From assembly GCA_947036475.1 (NCBI GenBank), contig CAMQRG010000005.1, forward strand, positions 1-26,979: 26,979 nt of DNA. Reading direction: 5' to 3'. Below are positions 1 through 7,062 of the stretch, one piece after another. This stretch comes from an uncultured Clostridia bacterium. GTDB taxonomy: Bacteria > Bacillota > Clostridia > Lachnospirales > Anaerotignaceae. Numbering within the stretch: the first letter of the stretch is position 1; each line of letters begins with the position of its first letter. The notes beneath the pieces were generated by a model. It was given only the letters and a program-made list of their open reading frames with translations, did no database searches and was not told where the DNA came from. The position numbers and the translations under genes are program-made.

Positions 1-76
1 GGCGTGGGGGAACCATTTCGAAACGGTTCCCCCACGTTTTGGGTACTTTTGCGCCAAAAGTACCTCCCCGAAGGGA
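1..76. repeat. Stacked inverted repeats at contig edge
   Basis: Two strong inverted repeats stand in series. Positions 3-18 pair with 21-36 (15 of 16 bases, two-base loop), and 42-51 pair with 55-64 (10-bp stem, 3-base loop). A short TCCC/GGGA pair follows at 65-76. No gene is seen before position 151. Such self-complementary intergenic sequence is often multicopy, which would explain why the assembly starts here; copy number cannot be judged from this window. Confidence 0.7.
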
Positions 77-116
77 TAATTGCGAAGCCAGAAATTTAAT
101 TTTTGTAATGTTATAT

Positions 117-155
117 AAAAAACCGATGGACCATTTCAGTTCCACCGGTTTTATT
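117..155 (-). terminator. Terminator of the XRE gene at 151-399
   Basis: Positions 119-130 and 141-152 form a 12-bp stem with one G-U type mismatch and a 10-base loop. Read on the minus strand the stem is followed by a T-rich tract, and it overlaps the stop codon of the regulator. A-rich and T-rich flanks make it potentially bidirectional. Confidence 0.7.
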
Positions 156-399
156 CTTCAAGCAACGCTTCATAACTCACATTGAGTACTCGCGCTAATG
201 TCCGCAATTCAATATCTGTCACGAACCTTTGACCGCTTTCAATTCTCTGCACAGCATTTTTATCTAAATCTAACCCAGCTAATTGCAAAGAATCCGCCAG
301 CTTTCTTTGAGAGGTTTTCTCGGGCATTGCATTACGTAGCTTTGCTACTTTTTTGCCACAGATATTATTTTTTCCTTCCGGACTTCTGTTCTTATACAT
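151..399 (-). CDS. XRE-family helix-turn-helix regulator (82 aa)
   Basis: A small cytoplasmic DNA-binding protein of the Cro/C1 (XRE) type. After a basic leader, residues about 15-80 carry the fold: a GKKVAKLR first helix, the SQRKLADSL recognition region, then AVQRIESGQRFVTDIELRTLARVLNVS, the usual end of HTH_3 domains. There is no additional ligand or protease domain. The ATG is preceded on the minus strand by GAGGGA at a good distance. It is divergent from the second XRE gene at 579 across a 179-bp gap, so the two may share control elements. Its target is unknown. The family call is firm, the role is not. Confidence 0.85.
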   Translation of the reverse strand: MYKNRSPEGKNNICGKKVAKLRNAMPEKTSQRKLADSLQLAGLDLDKNAVQRIESGQRFVTDIELRTLARVLNVSYEALLEE

Positions 400-476
400 A
401 AAATCCCTCGTGGGCTGGCAAACTAAACAATGGAATAAACTGTTTTAATTTATTATAGGACAGCACAGATTGCAGG

Positions 477-519
477 TTGACACGAAGCAAATGTCAAAGA
501 ACAAATTAACGAATATAAA
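477..519 (+). promoter_or_regulatory. Candidate operator and promoter before the XRE gene at 579
   Basis: TTGACA (477-482) and TGTCAA (492-497) form a perfect 6-bp inverted repeat with a 9-base gap. TGTCAA is also a possible -35 box, 16 bases ahead of TATAAA (514-519). The arrangement suits autoregulation by the adjacent XRE protein, but the promoter match is weak and the link is inference. Confidence 0.3.
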
Positions 520-578
520 ATGAAAAGAAGGAATTTTCGTCCCTGCCAAAATCCAACCAAAACAAAGGAGAAAAAACC

Positions 579-884
579 ATGAAATCCATCTTTGCACAAA
601 GGCTGAAAGAAACGCGCATCGCGAATCATCTTACGCAGGAAAAACTTGCCGCCCGTCTGGATTACGGCTATACCGCCATCGCCAATTACGAAAGCGGACG
701 CAACGAGCCCTCTATCAGCGATTTTGTGCGTCTCTGCGAAGCCCTCAACGCTTCCGCTGATTATCTCCTTGGGCTGTCGGATATCCGCCGCCCCTATGCC
801 GTTGCGGACCGGCAGCTGCTGGAGGATTTGATGGAACGCGCCCATGCCCTTGAAATGCACTGCGCCGCCCTGCTGAAACCCTGA
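579..884 (+). CDS. XRE-family helix-turn-helix regulator (101 aa)
   Basis: A second Cro/C1-type regulator. Residues 5-65 hold a textbook HTH_3 domain: FAQRLKETRIANHLTQEKLAARL, a YTAIANYESGRNEPSISDF recognition and turn region, then LCEALNASADYLLGLSD. The tail (66-101) is a short helix rich in Leu, Glu and Ala that could dimerise. The ATG follows AAAGGAG by about eight bases. It is alone in its transcription unit, with a strong terminator directly after the stop. The form resembles stand-alone repressors of mobile elements or stress genes. No phage gene is nearby, so the target is unknown. Confidence 0.85.
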   Translation: MKSIFAQRLKETRIANHLTQEKLAARLDYGYTAIANYESGRNEPSISDFVRLCEALNASADYLLGLSDIRRPYAVADRQLLEDLMERAHALEMHCAALLKP

Positions 885-895
885 ATTTTTTACCC

Positions 896-930
896 AATAA
901 GGACAGGCTTTTGCCCGTCCTTATTTTTTT
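896..930 (+). terminator. Intrinsic terminator after the second XRE gene
   Basis: AATAAGGAC-A-GGC (896-908) pairs with GCC-C-GTCCTTATT around a four-T loop, followed by a run of seven or more T residues. This is a classic intrinsic terminator placed 12 bases after the stop codon. Confidence 0.85.
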
Positions 931-1050
931 GCAATCCATAGTTGTTTTATATATAATCAGGAAATATCTGGTAAAAATGCCTGTTTTTTGCCGATTTTTT
1001 CCCATTCCTGTTCGTCAATTAAACAAATTATTTATATTTAACGAAAATTG

Positions 1051-1079
1051 TTGATTATTTTGCGGGGCAGTGTTATAAT
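1051..1079 (+). promoter_or_regulatory. Sigma-A promoter of the tetR-led export cassette
   Basis: TTGATT (1051-1056) and TATAAT (1074-1079) are separated by exactly 17 bases, and a ribosome binding site (AAAGGAGGGA, 1101-1110) lies shortly downstream. The 885-1050 stretch upstream is AT-rich, with no gene apart from the terminator. Confidence 0.75.
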
Positions 1080-1115
1080 ATCTTCCAGAAAAGCACTTGG
1101 AAAGGAGGGAACAGA

Positions 1116-1697
1116 ATGATTGCTGAAAAACAGGACCGCCGCGTCAAACGGACGAAAAACCTGATGCGCAGCGCGCTGATGGAACTGATGGACGAAAAAC
1201 CGTTCAGCGAGATTACGGCAAAAGATGTGACCGCAAAAGCCGATTTGAACCGCGCAACTTTTTACCTGCATTATACCAACGTGTTCGCCCTGCTGGACGA
1301 GATGGAAAATGAAGTTGTGGAAAAATTCGCGCAGATACTTGATAAATTGGAGATTCGGCAGGGGGAGGCGTGGGAATACCCGCTCATCGGCCATATCTGC
1401 GATTATATAGTAGAAAACCCGAAACTTTGCCGCTGCCTGCTTCTCCAGTCCCGAAGCGACCGCCTTGCGGGGAAACTTACGGAGATTATGAAGCAGAAAG
1501 GCAGGAAAGTGCGGCAGGAACGGGGCGAAAATCCGGAATCCCCTGAAGCGGAATATATCCACCAGTTTATCGCTTATGGCGCGATGGGCATGGTGAAGCA
1601 GTGGCTGGAGGAGGGTATGCCGCTTTCCCGAGAGGAAATGATGACGCTTGCTGAACGGCTGACCCGCCCCATTTTACAGATGCTGGTTGAAGGATAA
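1116..1697 (+). CDS. TetR/AcrR-family transcriptional regulator (193 aa)
   Basis: A one-component repressor. Residues about 10-60 form the N-terminal DNA-binding domain: RTKNLMRSALMELMDEKPF, then SEITAKDVTAKADLNRATFYLHY, whose ATFYLHY is the TetR recognition-helix signature. The remaining helical part (about 65-193) is the ligand-binding and dimerisation half and shows no specific ligand motif. Length is typical for the family. The gene has a near-consensus promoter and strong ribosome binding site, and precedes the membrane-fusion gene by 172 bp in the same direction. By family precedent it probably represses itself and the export genes and is released by an exported compound. No clear palindromic operator was found by eye. 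Confidence 0.88.
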   Translation: MIAEKQDRRVKRTKNLMRSALMELMDEKPFSEITAKDVTAKADLNRATFYLHYTNVFALLDEMENEVVEKFAQILDKLEIRQGEAWEYPLIGHICDYIVENPKLCRCLLLQSRSDRLAGKLTEIMKQKGRKVRQERGENPESPEAEYIHQFIAYGAMGMVKQWLEEGMPLSREEMMTLAERLTRPILQMLVEG

Positions 1698-1755
1698 CAA
1701 GACCTCAGGGCGCAAAATCAGAAATTATGATATTGGAATACCCTTCCTGTTTTTT

Positions 1756-1838
1756 CCCGCAAAACGCAGTTTTTCGGAAAACGGGTCAAGGGCTGAAAGC
1801 CCTTGCAGGGGTTTGGGGACAGCGTCCCCAAGGTCTTT
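1756..1838 (+). repeat. Stacked hairpin modules in the leader of the export genes
   Basis: Three hairpins stand in series between tetR and the membrane-fusion gene: one around AAACGCAGTTT (about 1756-1778), one with arms 1787-1794 and 1798-1805, and one with arms 1813-1820 and 1824-1831. The block ends with AAGGTCTTT (1830-1838), 15 bases before the next ribosome binding site. The block at 24370-24490 has the same design and the same tail. It may attenuate transcription or be an interspersed repeat. Confidence 0.65.
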
Positions 1839-1869
1839 ATAATCTTTTTTGTAGAAGGAGTAGAAAGCA

Positions 1870-2931
1870 ATGAATAAAGGAAAAAGAATGTTTTTGGCAT
1901 GTATCGCCGCTGGCTGTGTTGCTTTCAGCGGCTGCACATCTCAGGAAAGCGGAGATACCGCCGCCGCACCCCAGCCTAAGCTGGTTACCGGCACAGTGGA
2001 ATGTAAGGAAGTCTATATTCGTGCAAAAATCCCCGGCTACCTGACGGATATCCCCATCGAGGAAGGGCAGGAGGTTGCGGCAGGCGACCTGCTGTTTGCC
2101 ACAGACCGGCGCGACGTGGAAGTGAAACGTACACAGGCGGCGGCAACTGTCACAGCGGCGGCCTCCGCAGTCGAAGCCGCAAAGGCTCTTGCTGACAAGG
2201 CACAGGCAAATGTTAACCTGCTCGAAGAAGAATATGGAAAATATCAGGCACTCTATGAAATGGACGCCGTTGCACAGGATACCATGGATAAGCTGACGAC
2301 ACAGCTTGAGGCCGCAAAACTGGACGTACAGGCGGCAACAGGACAGTATCAGGCGGCACAGGGACAGTATCAGGCGGCGCAGGGCGTGCTTTCCGAGGTC
2401 AATCTGAATCTGGACCAGACCGCTCAGTATGCCCCCTGCAATGGCACGGTAACGATGGTTTCCTCCTCCGTTGGCGAACTCATCGGCACAGGGACTACCA
2501 TCGTTACGCTTACGGATTACAGCGACCGCTGGATACTGGCGAACGTGGACGAATACGAAATCGGCAAACTGCAAATCGGGCAGGAATTACCGCTGACCAG
2601 CAAGGCATATCCTGATACCGTTTTCCATGGCAAGATTGTAAACGTCAGCAAAAACCCGGATTTTGCCATTAAGAAATCCACCAATGAACTGAACGATCAG
2701 GACGTTATGACATACGAAGTAAAAATTAAACTTTCCGATGAGGACGATGTAATGCTCTACCCCGGTATGCTTGTCAGCGTAAACCTTGACGAAGTTACAG
2801 CTGCCGCACCGGAGGACGCGGAAAGCGTAACACAGGAAAATGAAACTGTGAATGAAAATAACGGCACTCCGCAGAATGAGGAAGGTGCAGAAATCATTGA
2901 GATAGTCGAGATAGGTGACGAAGAATGGTAA
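1870..2931 (+). CDS. HlyD-family membrane-fusion lipoprotein (353 aa)
   Basis: A periplasmic-adaptor type subunit of an export machine. The N-terminus is a lipoprotein signal: a basic start, a hydrophobic core and a lipobox ending in FSGC with Cys22, so it should be lipid-anchored outside the membrane. Residues about 40-75 form the first half of a biotinyl/lipoyl-like domain (VYIRAKIPGYL, then EEGQEVAAGDLLF). A long Ala/Gln-rich coiled-coil hairpin follows (about 80-185), then the second lipoyl half (YAPCNGTVTMV, GELIGTGT) and a beta-barrel region with LYPGMLVSVNLDE. The tail after about 310 is acidic and low complexity. AGAAGGAG precedes the ATG. The 3' end overlaps the next start codon, showing translational coupling with the permease. 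Substrate is unknown. Confidence 0.85.
   Translation: MNKGKRMFLACIAAGCVAFSGCTSQESGDTAAAPQPKLVTGTVECKEVYIRAKIPGYLTDIPIEEGQEVAAGDLLFATDRRDVEVKRTQAAATVTAAASAVEAAKALADKAQANVNLLEEEYGKYQALYEMDAVAQDTMDKLTTQLEAAKLDVQAATGQYQAAQGQYQAAQGVLSEVNLNLDQTAQYAPCNGTVTMVSSSVGELIGTGTTIVTLTDYSDRWILANVDEYEIGKLQIGQELPLTSKAYPDTVFHGKIVNVSKNPDFAIKKSTNELNDQDVMTYEVKIKLSDEDDVMLYPGMLVSVNLDEVTAAAPEDAESVTQENETVNENNGTPQNEEGAEIIEIVEIGDEEW
2341..2382 (+). repeat. In-frame 21-bp tandem duplication in the HlyD-like gene
   Basis: Positions 2341-2361 and 2362-2382 are 20 of 21 identical and encode two successive copies of GQYQAAQ within the coiled-coil hairpin. The unit is exactly seven residues, one heptad, so it lengthens the coiled coil without changing register. 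Confidence 0.85.
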
Positions 2932-4106
2932 AAACTTTTTTCAAAGGCTTTTTGCGGGAGTTGTTCCTGCTCTGGAAGGATAAACGCATGCTGTTTATGT
3001 TCCTGATTGCGCCGCTCGCGCTGAATATCGTCGTCTGCGGTGCGTTCAGCAACGGCGTTGTCAACCATATTCCGCTGGCGGCAGTAGAAACTTCCTCCAC
3101 TGCGCAGACCCGCGCGCTTCTGCGGGCGTTTGACGAATCTGACCGTTTCGATGTGACCGCTGTACTGCAAAGCCAGGAAGAAGCCAAACGTATGCTGGAA
3201 GCAGGGGAAGTGCAGGGAATCATTGTAATTCCCGAAAATTATACCAGGAATTTGCAGCTGGGACAGCAGGCAGAGGTGCTTGTCGGTGTGAACAGTGCGA
3301 ACAATATCGTCGGTAACAGCGCGGTCGTTTCTGTGATGCAGGTCGTCAAGACTGTTTCCACACAGGTCGCAGTCAAAAGCTACGTTGCTGCCGGCAGCAG
3401 CATTGCGGAAGGTACGGCAAAGGTCATGCCGGTTTCCAGCGTACTGCGTCCATGGTTCAACCCGCAGTTCAGCTACCTGACGTATCTGGGGCTGGGGCTT
3501 TCGGGATTGGTGTTTCATCAGCTTTTTCTGATGACACTTGCAAGTGCGTTTGCGGAAGAAAAGGAAAACGGCGGCATACTGGCGGGCAGCATGGCCCACA
3601 GGGACTGTTTCCTCCATTTTATCAATAAAATGCTGTTTTACGGTGCGACGGGCTTCGTCCTGCTTGTGCTGAATATTGACGTTATTATGCGGCTGTTCGG
3701 TTTCCCCATGCGCGGGAATCGTGCAGACATGTTGATACTCTGTGGCGCGTTTACATTCTGCCTGCTGGGTTTCGGTGCCCTCCTTGGTATACTGAGCCGG
3801 AACACACTGCATGCCATACAATGGCTGATGGCTCTGACTTACCCGTTTTTTATTCTGTCCGGCTTTTCCTGGCCGCACAGCGAAATGCCCGGCTATCTAG
3901 TGCAGGCGGCTCAGGCCCTGCCCTCCACGCACTTTTTGAACCCGCTGCGGGAAATCGTGCTGATGGGCAGCGGCTTTGAACGGTCGGCACTGGCGCACAG
4001 TCGGGATATGCTCATACTGCTCGGCATTGCGGCGATGCTTCTCAGTGCGGCGGCGTTTGTCTGGAAAGTGCTGCGGGCAGAACGGAAGGAGGCGGCAGAA
4101 GCATGA
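2925..4106 (+). CDS. ABC-2 type membrane permease, first copy (393 aa)
   Basis: An integral membrane export subunit of the ABC-2 (YhhJ/DrrB-like) type. One membrane segment lies at about 20-42 (MLFMFLIAPLALNIVVCGAF). A large extracytoplasmic domain follows (about 45-185, with LGQQAEVLVGVNSANN), then about five membrane segments (185-385) with the family-typical FILSGFSWP and PSTHFLNPLREIVL near the end. The start overlaps the upstream stop by 7 bases and the stop overlaps the next start by 4, so all three are translationally coupled. It contains no Walker A or ABC signature and therefore cannot hydrolyse ATP itself. It is a clear paralogue of the next gene. Confidence 0.85.
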   Translation: MVKTFFKGFLRELFLLWKDKRMLFMFLIAPLALNIVVCGAFSNGVVNHIPLAAVETSSTAQTRALLRAFDESDRFDVTAVLQSQEEAKRMLEAGEVQGIIVIPENYTRNLQLGQQAEVLVGVNSANNIVGNSAVVSVMQVVKTVSTQVAVKSYVAAGSSIAEGTAKVMPVSSVLRPWFNPQFSYLTYLGLGLSGLVFHQLFLMTLASAFAEEKENGGILAGSMAHRDCFLHFINKMLFYGATGFVLLVLNIDVIMRLFGFPMRGNRADMLILCGAFTFCLLGFGALLGILSRNTLHAIQWLMALTYPFFILSGFSWPHSEMPGYLVQAAQALPSTHFLNPLREIVLMGSGFERSALAHSRDMLILLGIAAMLLSAAAFVWKVLRAERKEAAEA

Positions 4107-5344
4107 AAGCAATCGCAAAACTTTTCCTGTGGGAATGGAAATATCTGCTCAAACGCCCCCGTACGCTGATTTTGATGGTGCTGATTCCGCTTTTTGTTAC
4201 GTTTCTCTGTGGTGAAAGCTATTCGCAGGGATATTTTGAAAATCTGAAAATGGGTGTTGTAGATTACAGTTACAGCAAGCAGACGCGGGAAGTCGTTGAG
4301 GCCTTCCGGCAGTCGCCTTATTTTGATATCGTGGGTTATTATAACGATGAGGACGAAATCAGCGAAGCTATGAAAAACGGGGAAATCGTTGGCTGCCTGA
4401 TATTCCCTTCCGATTTTACAAGGAAGCTCCAACAGGGGCAGCAGGCGGAAGTACTGCTCGGCTCCAATGCCGTCAATATGGGCTATGGCAGTACCATCAA
4501 CCTCAAAGGCTCGGAAGTTCTGGGAACGGTTTCAACGCAGATGGCAGTCAAGAGCCTTGTCGCCAAGGGTGATACTGTACAGGACGCGCTTGCCGCAATG
4601 AATCCTGTTGGCTTTTATACCCGCCAGTGGTATAATCCTACGAATAACTTCAGCTACTTTCTGACTTTTGGCTTTGTCGCCGCAACGGTACAGCAAACGC
4701 TTGTTTATTTTGCGGCAATCTCCCTTGCACGGGAGAAAACAAGCGGACATCTGGACGAAGTCCGCGCCATTACGAAAAGCAGTACCATACAGGTGCTTGT
4801 AAAAACGGTTGTGTACCTGCTCATCTCCCTTGCGGCCTGGGCAGCGTGCTCCTTCGTCATTTACCGCGTCTATGGTATCCCCATGCGCGGGGAAATGATG
4901 GTCTGGCTGGCATACAGTACGCTGTTCCTGCTGGCGGTTGTAGCAATGGGACAGTTTTTTTCCGCCATTATGCCCAATCCGGTGCTGGCGACGTCGCTTT
5001 CCCTCGTGTTTACATCTCCTTCCCTTGTGTTGAGTGGGTACACATGGCCGACGCTGGCCCTGCCTGAACTGTATCAGGGATTGGCGCAGGTATTTCCGCT
5101 GACGCATTTTGTCATTGGCTACCGCAATGTCGCGCTGACGGGCTGCGGCTTTGAAGCCATCGGGCAGGAGATGACAGTTCTGGGAGGAATCAGCGTTGCC
5201 TGCCTGCTTTTGAGCATCGTGATATGGCATCTGAAAATGGTGCATTATGAAAAGAAAAAACAGCCTGCACAGGCAGGAGAGCCTTCCGAAGTCGAATCCG
5301 CCATCTCTGCGGAACAAGGGGAGTCTGTTGCAGCAGAACTTTGA
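4103..5344 (+). CDS. ABC-2 type membrane permease, second copy (413 aa)
   Basis: The paralogous partner of the preceding permease, with the same layout: membrane segment at about 20-40, extracytoplasmic domain with LQQGQQAEVLLGSNAVN, then membrane segments from about 190 to 380. Shared landmarks include QQAEVL.G, GTVSTQ.AVKS and a final SGYTWP then FPLTHFVIGYRNVAL. The pair probably forms a heterodimeric membrane pore. The C-terminus (about 385-413) is a charged cytoplasmic tail. AAGGAGG lies before the ATG, which overlaps the first permease stop as ATGA. No nucleotide-binding subunit is encoded here or nearby, so an ATPase would have to come from elsewhere. Confidence 0.85.
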   Translation: MKAIAKLFLWEWKYLLKRPRTLILMVLIPLFVTFLCGESYSQGYFENLKMGVVDYSYSKQTREVVEAFRQSPYFDIVGYYNDEDEISEAMKNGEIVGCLIFPSDFTRKLQQGQQAEVLLGSNAVNMGYGSTINLKGSEVLGTVSTQMAVKSLVAKGDTVQDALAAMNPVGFYTRQWYNPTNNFSYFLTFGFVAATVQQTLVYFAAISLAREKTSGHLDEVRAITKSSTIQVLVKTVVYLLISLAAWAACSFVIYRVYGIPMRGEMMVWLAYSTLFLLAVVAMGQFFSAIMPNPVLATSLSLVFTSPSLVLSGYTWPTLALPELYQGLAQVFPLTHFVIGYRNVALTGCGFEAIGQEMTVLGGISVACLLLSIVIWHLKMVHYEKKKQPAQAGEPSEVESAISAEQGESVAAEL

Positions 5345-5362
5345 AAACAGGAGGAAAACGAT

Positions 5363-6784
5363 ATGCATGCGAAACGATATAAAAAAATGTGCACGCTGCT
5401 CCTTGCGGGCGTGCTGGCAATGGGTACGACAGTTCCGGCATTTGCCGCCAGAAGCAAAAATGTTGTCATTCAGCCGGAAAAAGCTCCCGATGAGCCAATG
5501 ACGCTGGAAGAAATCCAGAAAGAGGTACTGCGGAGCAACCGCCTGAATAAAACGCTGGAACTGAATTTCAAAAAGGTAGAGGCTGGCCTGCGCGCTGTTG
5601 ACGAAGGGCTGTCCGACCTGAGCGATATGCAGGACGATGCGGCTAATTCCAGAATGGGGGCAGGCGCATCGGTCAGCCAGGGATATGCCGGTATTGGGCA
5701 GATTACAGGCGGTATCAAGGAATTAGGCGGGAAATTAGACGTCATGGTTGATGCGGGAATGTTTGACGAAGTGACGGCAGGCGTTGTCAATCAAATTGGC
5801 GGAGCTATCGGCGGGCTGACACAGATTGAAGGCGGCCTGCTTGCAGGCGCATATCAGACGGCAAACGCAATGGAAACCATGGTGGATAGCATTGCGGAGC
5901 AGCAACGCGATGCCCTCGAAGACCAGCAGACCAGCCTGAAAAACACGCGTCTGGACTTAAAGAAAACCCAACAGGACTGGAAAGATGAAGCACAGCTGGT
6001 GACGCAGCTCCTTGTCACAAAAACAGTTCAGGTAGAAACAGGCATTGCCCTGCTTGCGGAAAAACAGGAGCTTTTAGAACGTGTCTGTGAAATTGAAGGA
6101 AAAAAAGCGGAATTGGGTTTCAGCACAAATGTTGACCTTGACGGGAAAAAACTGGAAGTTGCGCAGGGGGCAAAGGATTTGCAGGACGCGGCGGACGGCC
6201 TGACGCTTCTGAAACGCCAGCTGAACGACCTTATGGGGCGGGAGCTGGACGAGATGCTCGTCATTGCGCCGCCGGAATTTACGCGGGATATTGAAACCGC
6301 GCCGGAATACAGCGAGGAACTTCTGAAACAGGCGATAGATAAAAGCTATAAGCTGAAAACACTCCGCAGGGATAAACAGCAGGCAAAAGAAAAGACGGAT
6401 AACTGGTCGCTGTATGACGGACAGATTCGGGCAAGCCAACTGGATATGGATATTGCGGACGTTGCAATGGAAGACGAAAAAGCCTCCATCGCCAATGACC
6501 TGAAAAAAAAGCTGGACGCTATCAACGCGGCCGCGGCGGCCTATCAGAACCAGAAAGATGCATTGAAGAAAGCCAAAACAGAATGGGAGCATCAGCAGGC
6601 TTCGGCAGAGCTGGGTATCGTTTCCCCGGTAGAGTTGCAGGCATTGCAGCTGCAGTATGAACAGGCTGAACTTGCGTTGATGAATGCGGCCTATGCATAT
6701 GATATTGCCTGGGGCGAGTATAATATGATGATGCAGGGAACTTCTTCCGATATTTACGGCACTTATAAGGCACAGCTTGGATAA
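5363..6784 (+). CDS. TolC-like outer membrane efflux family protein (473 aa)
   Basis: A secreted, mostly helical protein of the outer membrane efflux (OEP/TolC) type. The signal peptide spans residues 1-29 (basic start, hydrophobic core, likely cleavage after VPAFA). MTLEEIQKEVLRSN at about 46-60 is the usual first motif of the OEP family. Residues about 85-170 are unusually rich in Gly and Ala. The rest is long coiled-coil helices, closing with a VELQALQLQYEQAELALMNA motif typical of the OEP C-terminal repeat. Length fits the family (about 420-500). It follows the permeases by 18 bp with its own AGGAGG and is closed by a terminator. In a single-membrane cell it could not be a true outer-membrane channel. 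Confidence 0.78.
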   Translation: MHAKRYKKMCTLLLAGVLAMGTTVPAFAARSKNVVIQPEKAPDEPMTLEEIQKEVLRSNRLNKTLELNFKKVEAGLRAVDEGLSDLSDMQDDAANSRMGAGASVSQGYAGIGQITGGIKELGGKLDVMVDAGMFDEVTAGVVNQIGGAIGGLTQIEGGLLAGAYQTANAMETMVDSIAEQQRDALEDQQTSLKNTRLDLKKTQQDWKDEAQLVTQLLVTKTVQVETGIALLAEKQELLERVCEIEGKKAELGFSTNVDLDGKKLEVAQGAKDLQDAADGLTLLKRQLNDLMGRELDEMLVIAPPEFTRDIETAPEYSEELLKQAIDKSYKLKTLRRDKQQAKEKTDNWSLYDGQIRASQLDMDIADVAMEDEKASIANDLKKKLDAINAAAAAYQNQKDALKKAKTEWEHQQASAELGIVSPVELQALQLQYEQAELALMNAAYAYDIAWGEYNMMMQGTSSDIYGTYKAQLG

Positions 6785-6799
6785 TGCCCGCTGTCCCTC

Positions 6800-6844
6800 A
6801 AAAAACAGCCTCTGAAATGCTCAAAAAGTTGAGGCTGTTTTTTA
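6800..6844 (+). terminator. Terminator of the export cassette
   Basis: AAAAACAGCCTC (6801-6812) pairs with GAGGCTGTTTTT (6831-6842) around an 18-base loop, with a T run at its 3' side. It lies 16 bases after the TolC-like stop and marks the end of the tetR-led unit. Confidence 0.85.
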
Positions 6845-6924
6845 ATGCAATTTTGTTGCAGATTTCCTGAAAAAATTTCCTTGCAGGGCACAGGGAACGG
6901 TTCAGGGAATTTCTGGCCTGCAAA

Positions 6925-6971
6925 ATTTGTAATATAGTATGGGATTTTCTGTCTTATACTATATATAGAAT
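6925..6971 (+). promoter_or_regulatory. Candidate pair of NrdR boxes upstream of nrdDG
   Basis: The 16-mer at 6956-6971, built round the perfect palindrome CTATATATAG (6959-6968), matches 14 of 16 positions of the NrdR box consensus as I recall it (acaCwAtATaTwGwgt). A second, weaker box is centred at about 6932.5 (right half only: AATATAG). The centre-to-centre distance is 31 bases, a spacing reported for paired NrdR boxes. NrdR represses ribonucleotide reductase genes in response to ATP/dATP. The nrdR gene is not in this window. Confidence 0.6.
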
Positions 6972-6975
6972 GTTG

Positions 6976-7004
6976 TTGCCTTTCCATACAAGATGTGGTA
7001 AGAT
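6976..7004 (+). promoter_or_regulatory. Candidate nrdDG promoter
   Basis: TTGCCT (6976-6981) and TAAGAT (6999-7004) have a 17-base spacer, just downstream of the candidate NrdR boxes. Transcription would start about 50 bases before the nrdD start codon, ahead of the leader hairpin. Confidence 0.5.
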
Positions 7005-7015
7005 ATAAGAACGTT

Positions 7016-7044
7016 GAATCCCGCGCAGCGGGATTCCATTTTTT
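7016..7044 (+). terminator. Terminator-like leader hairpin before nrdD
   Basis: GAATCCCGC (7016-7024) pairs perfectly with GCGGGATTC (7028-7036) round a three-base loop and is followed by six T residues (7039-7044), five bases before the nrdD ribosome binding site (GGAGGG, 7051-7056). It has the form of an intrinsic terminator inside the 5' leader, so it may attenuate nrdDG expression. No antiterminator pairing was identified. Confidence 0.55.
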
Positions 7045-7062
7045 CTGGCAGGAGGGAATACC

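Noticed and set aside
1838..1843. TATAAT just before the HlyD-like gene as a separate promoter
   Set aside because: No acceptable -35 box at 16-18 bases, and the start site would fall on the ribosome binding site.
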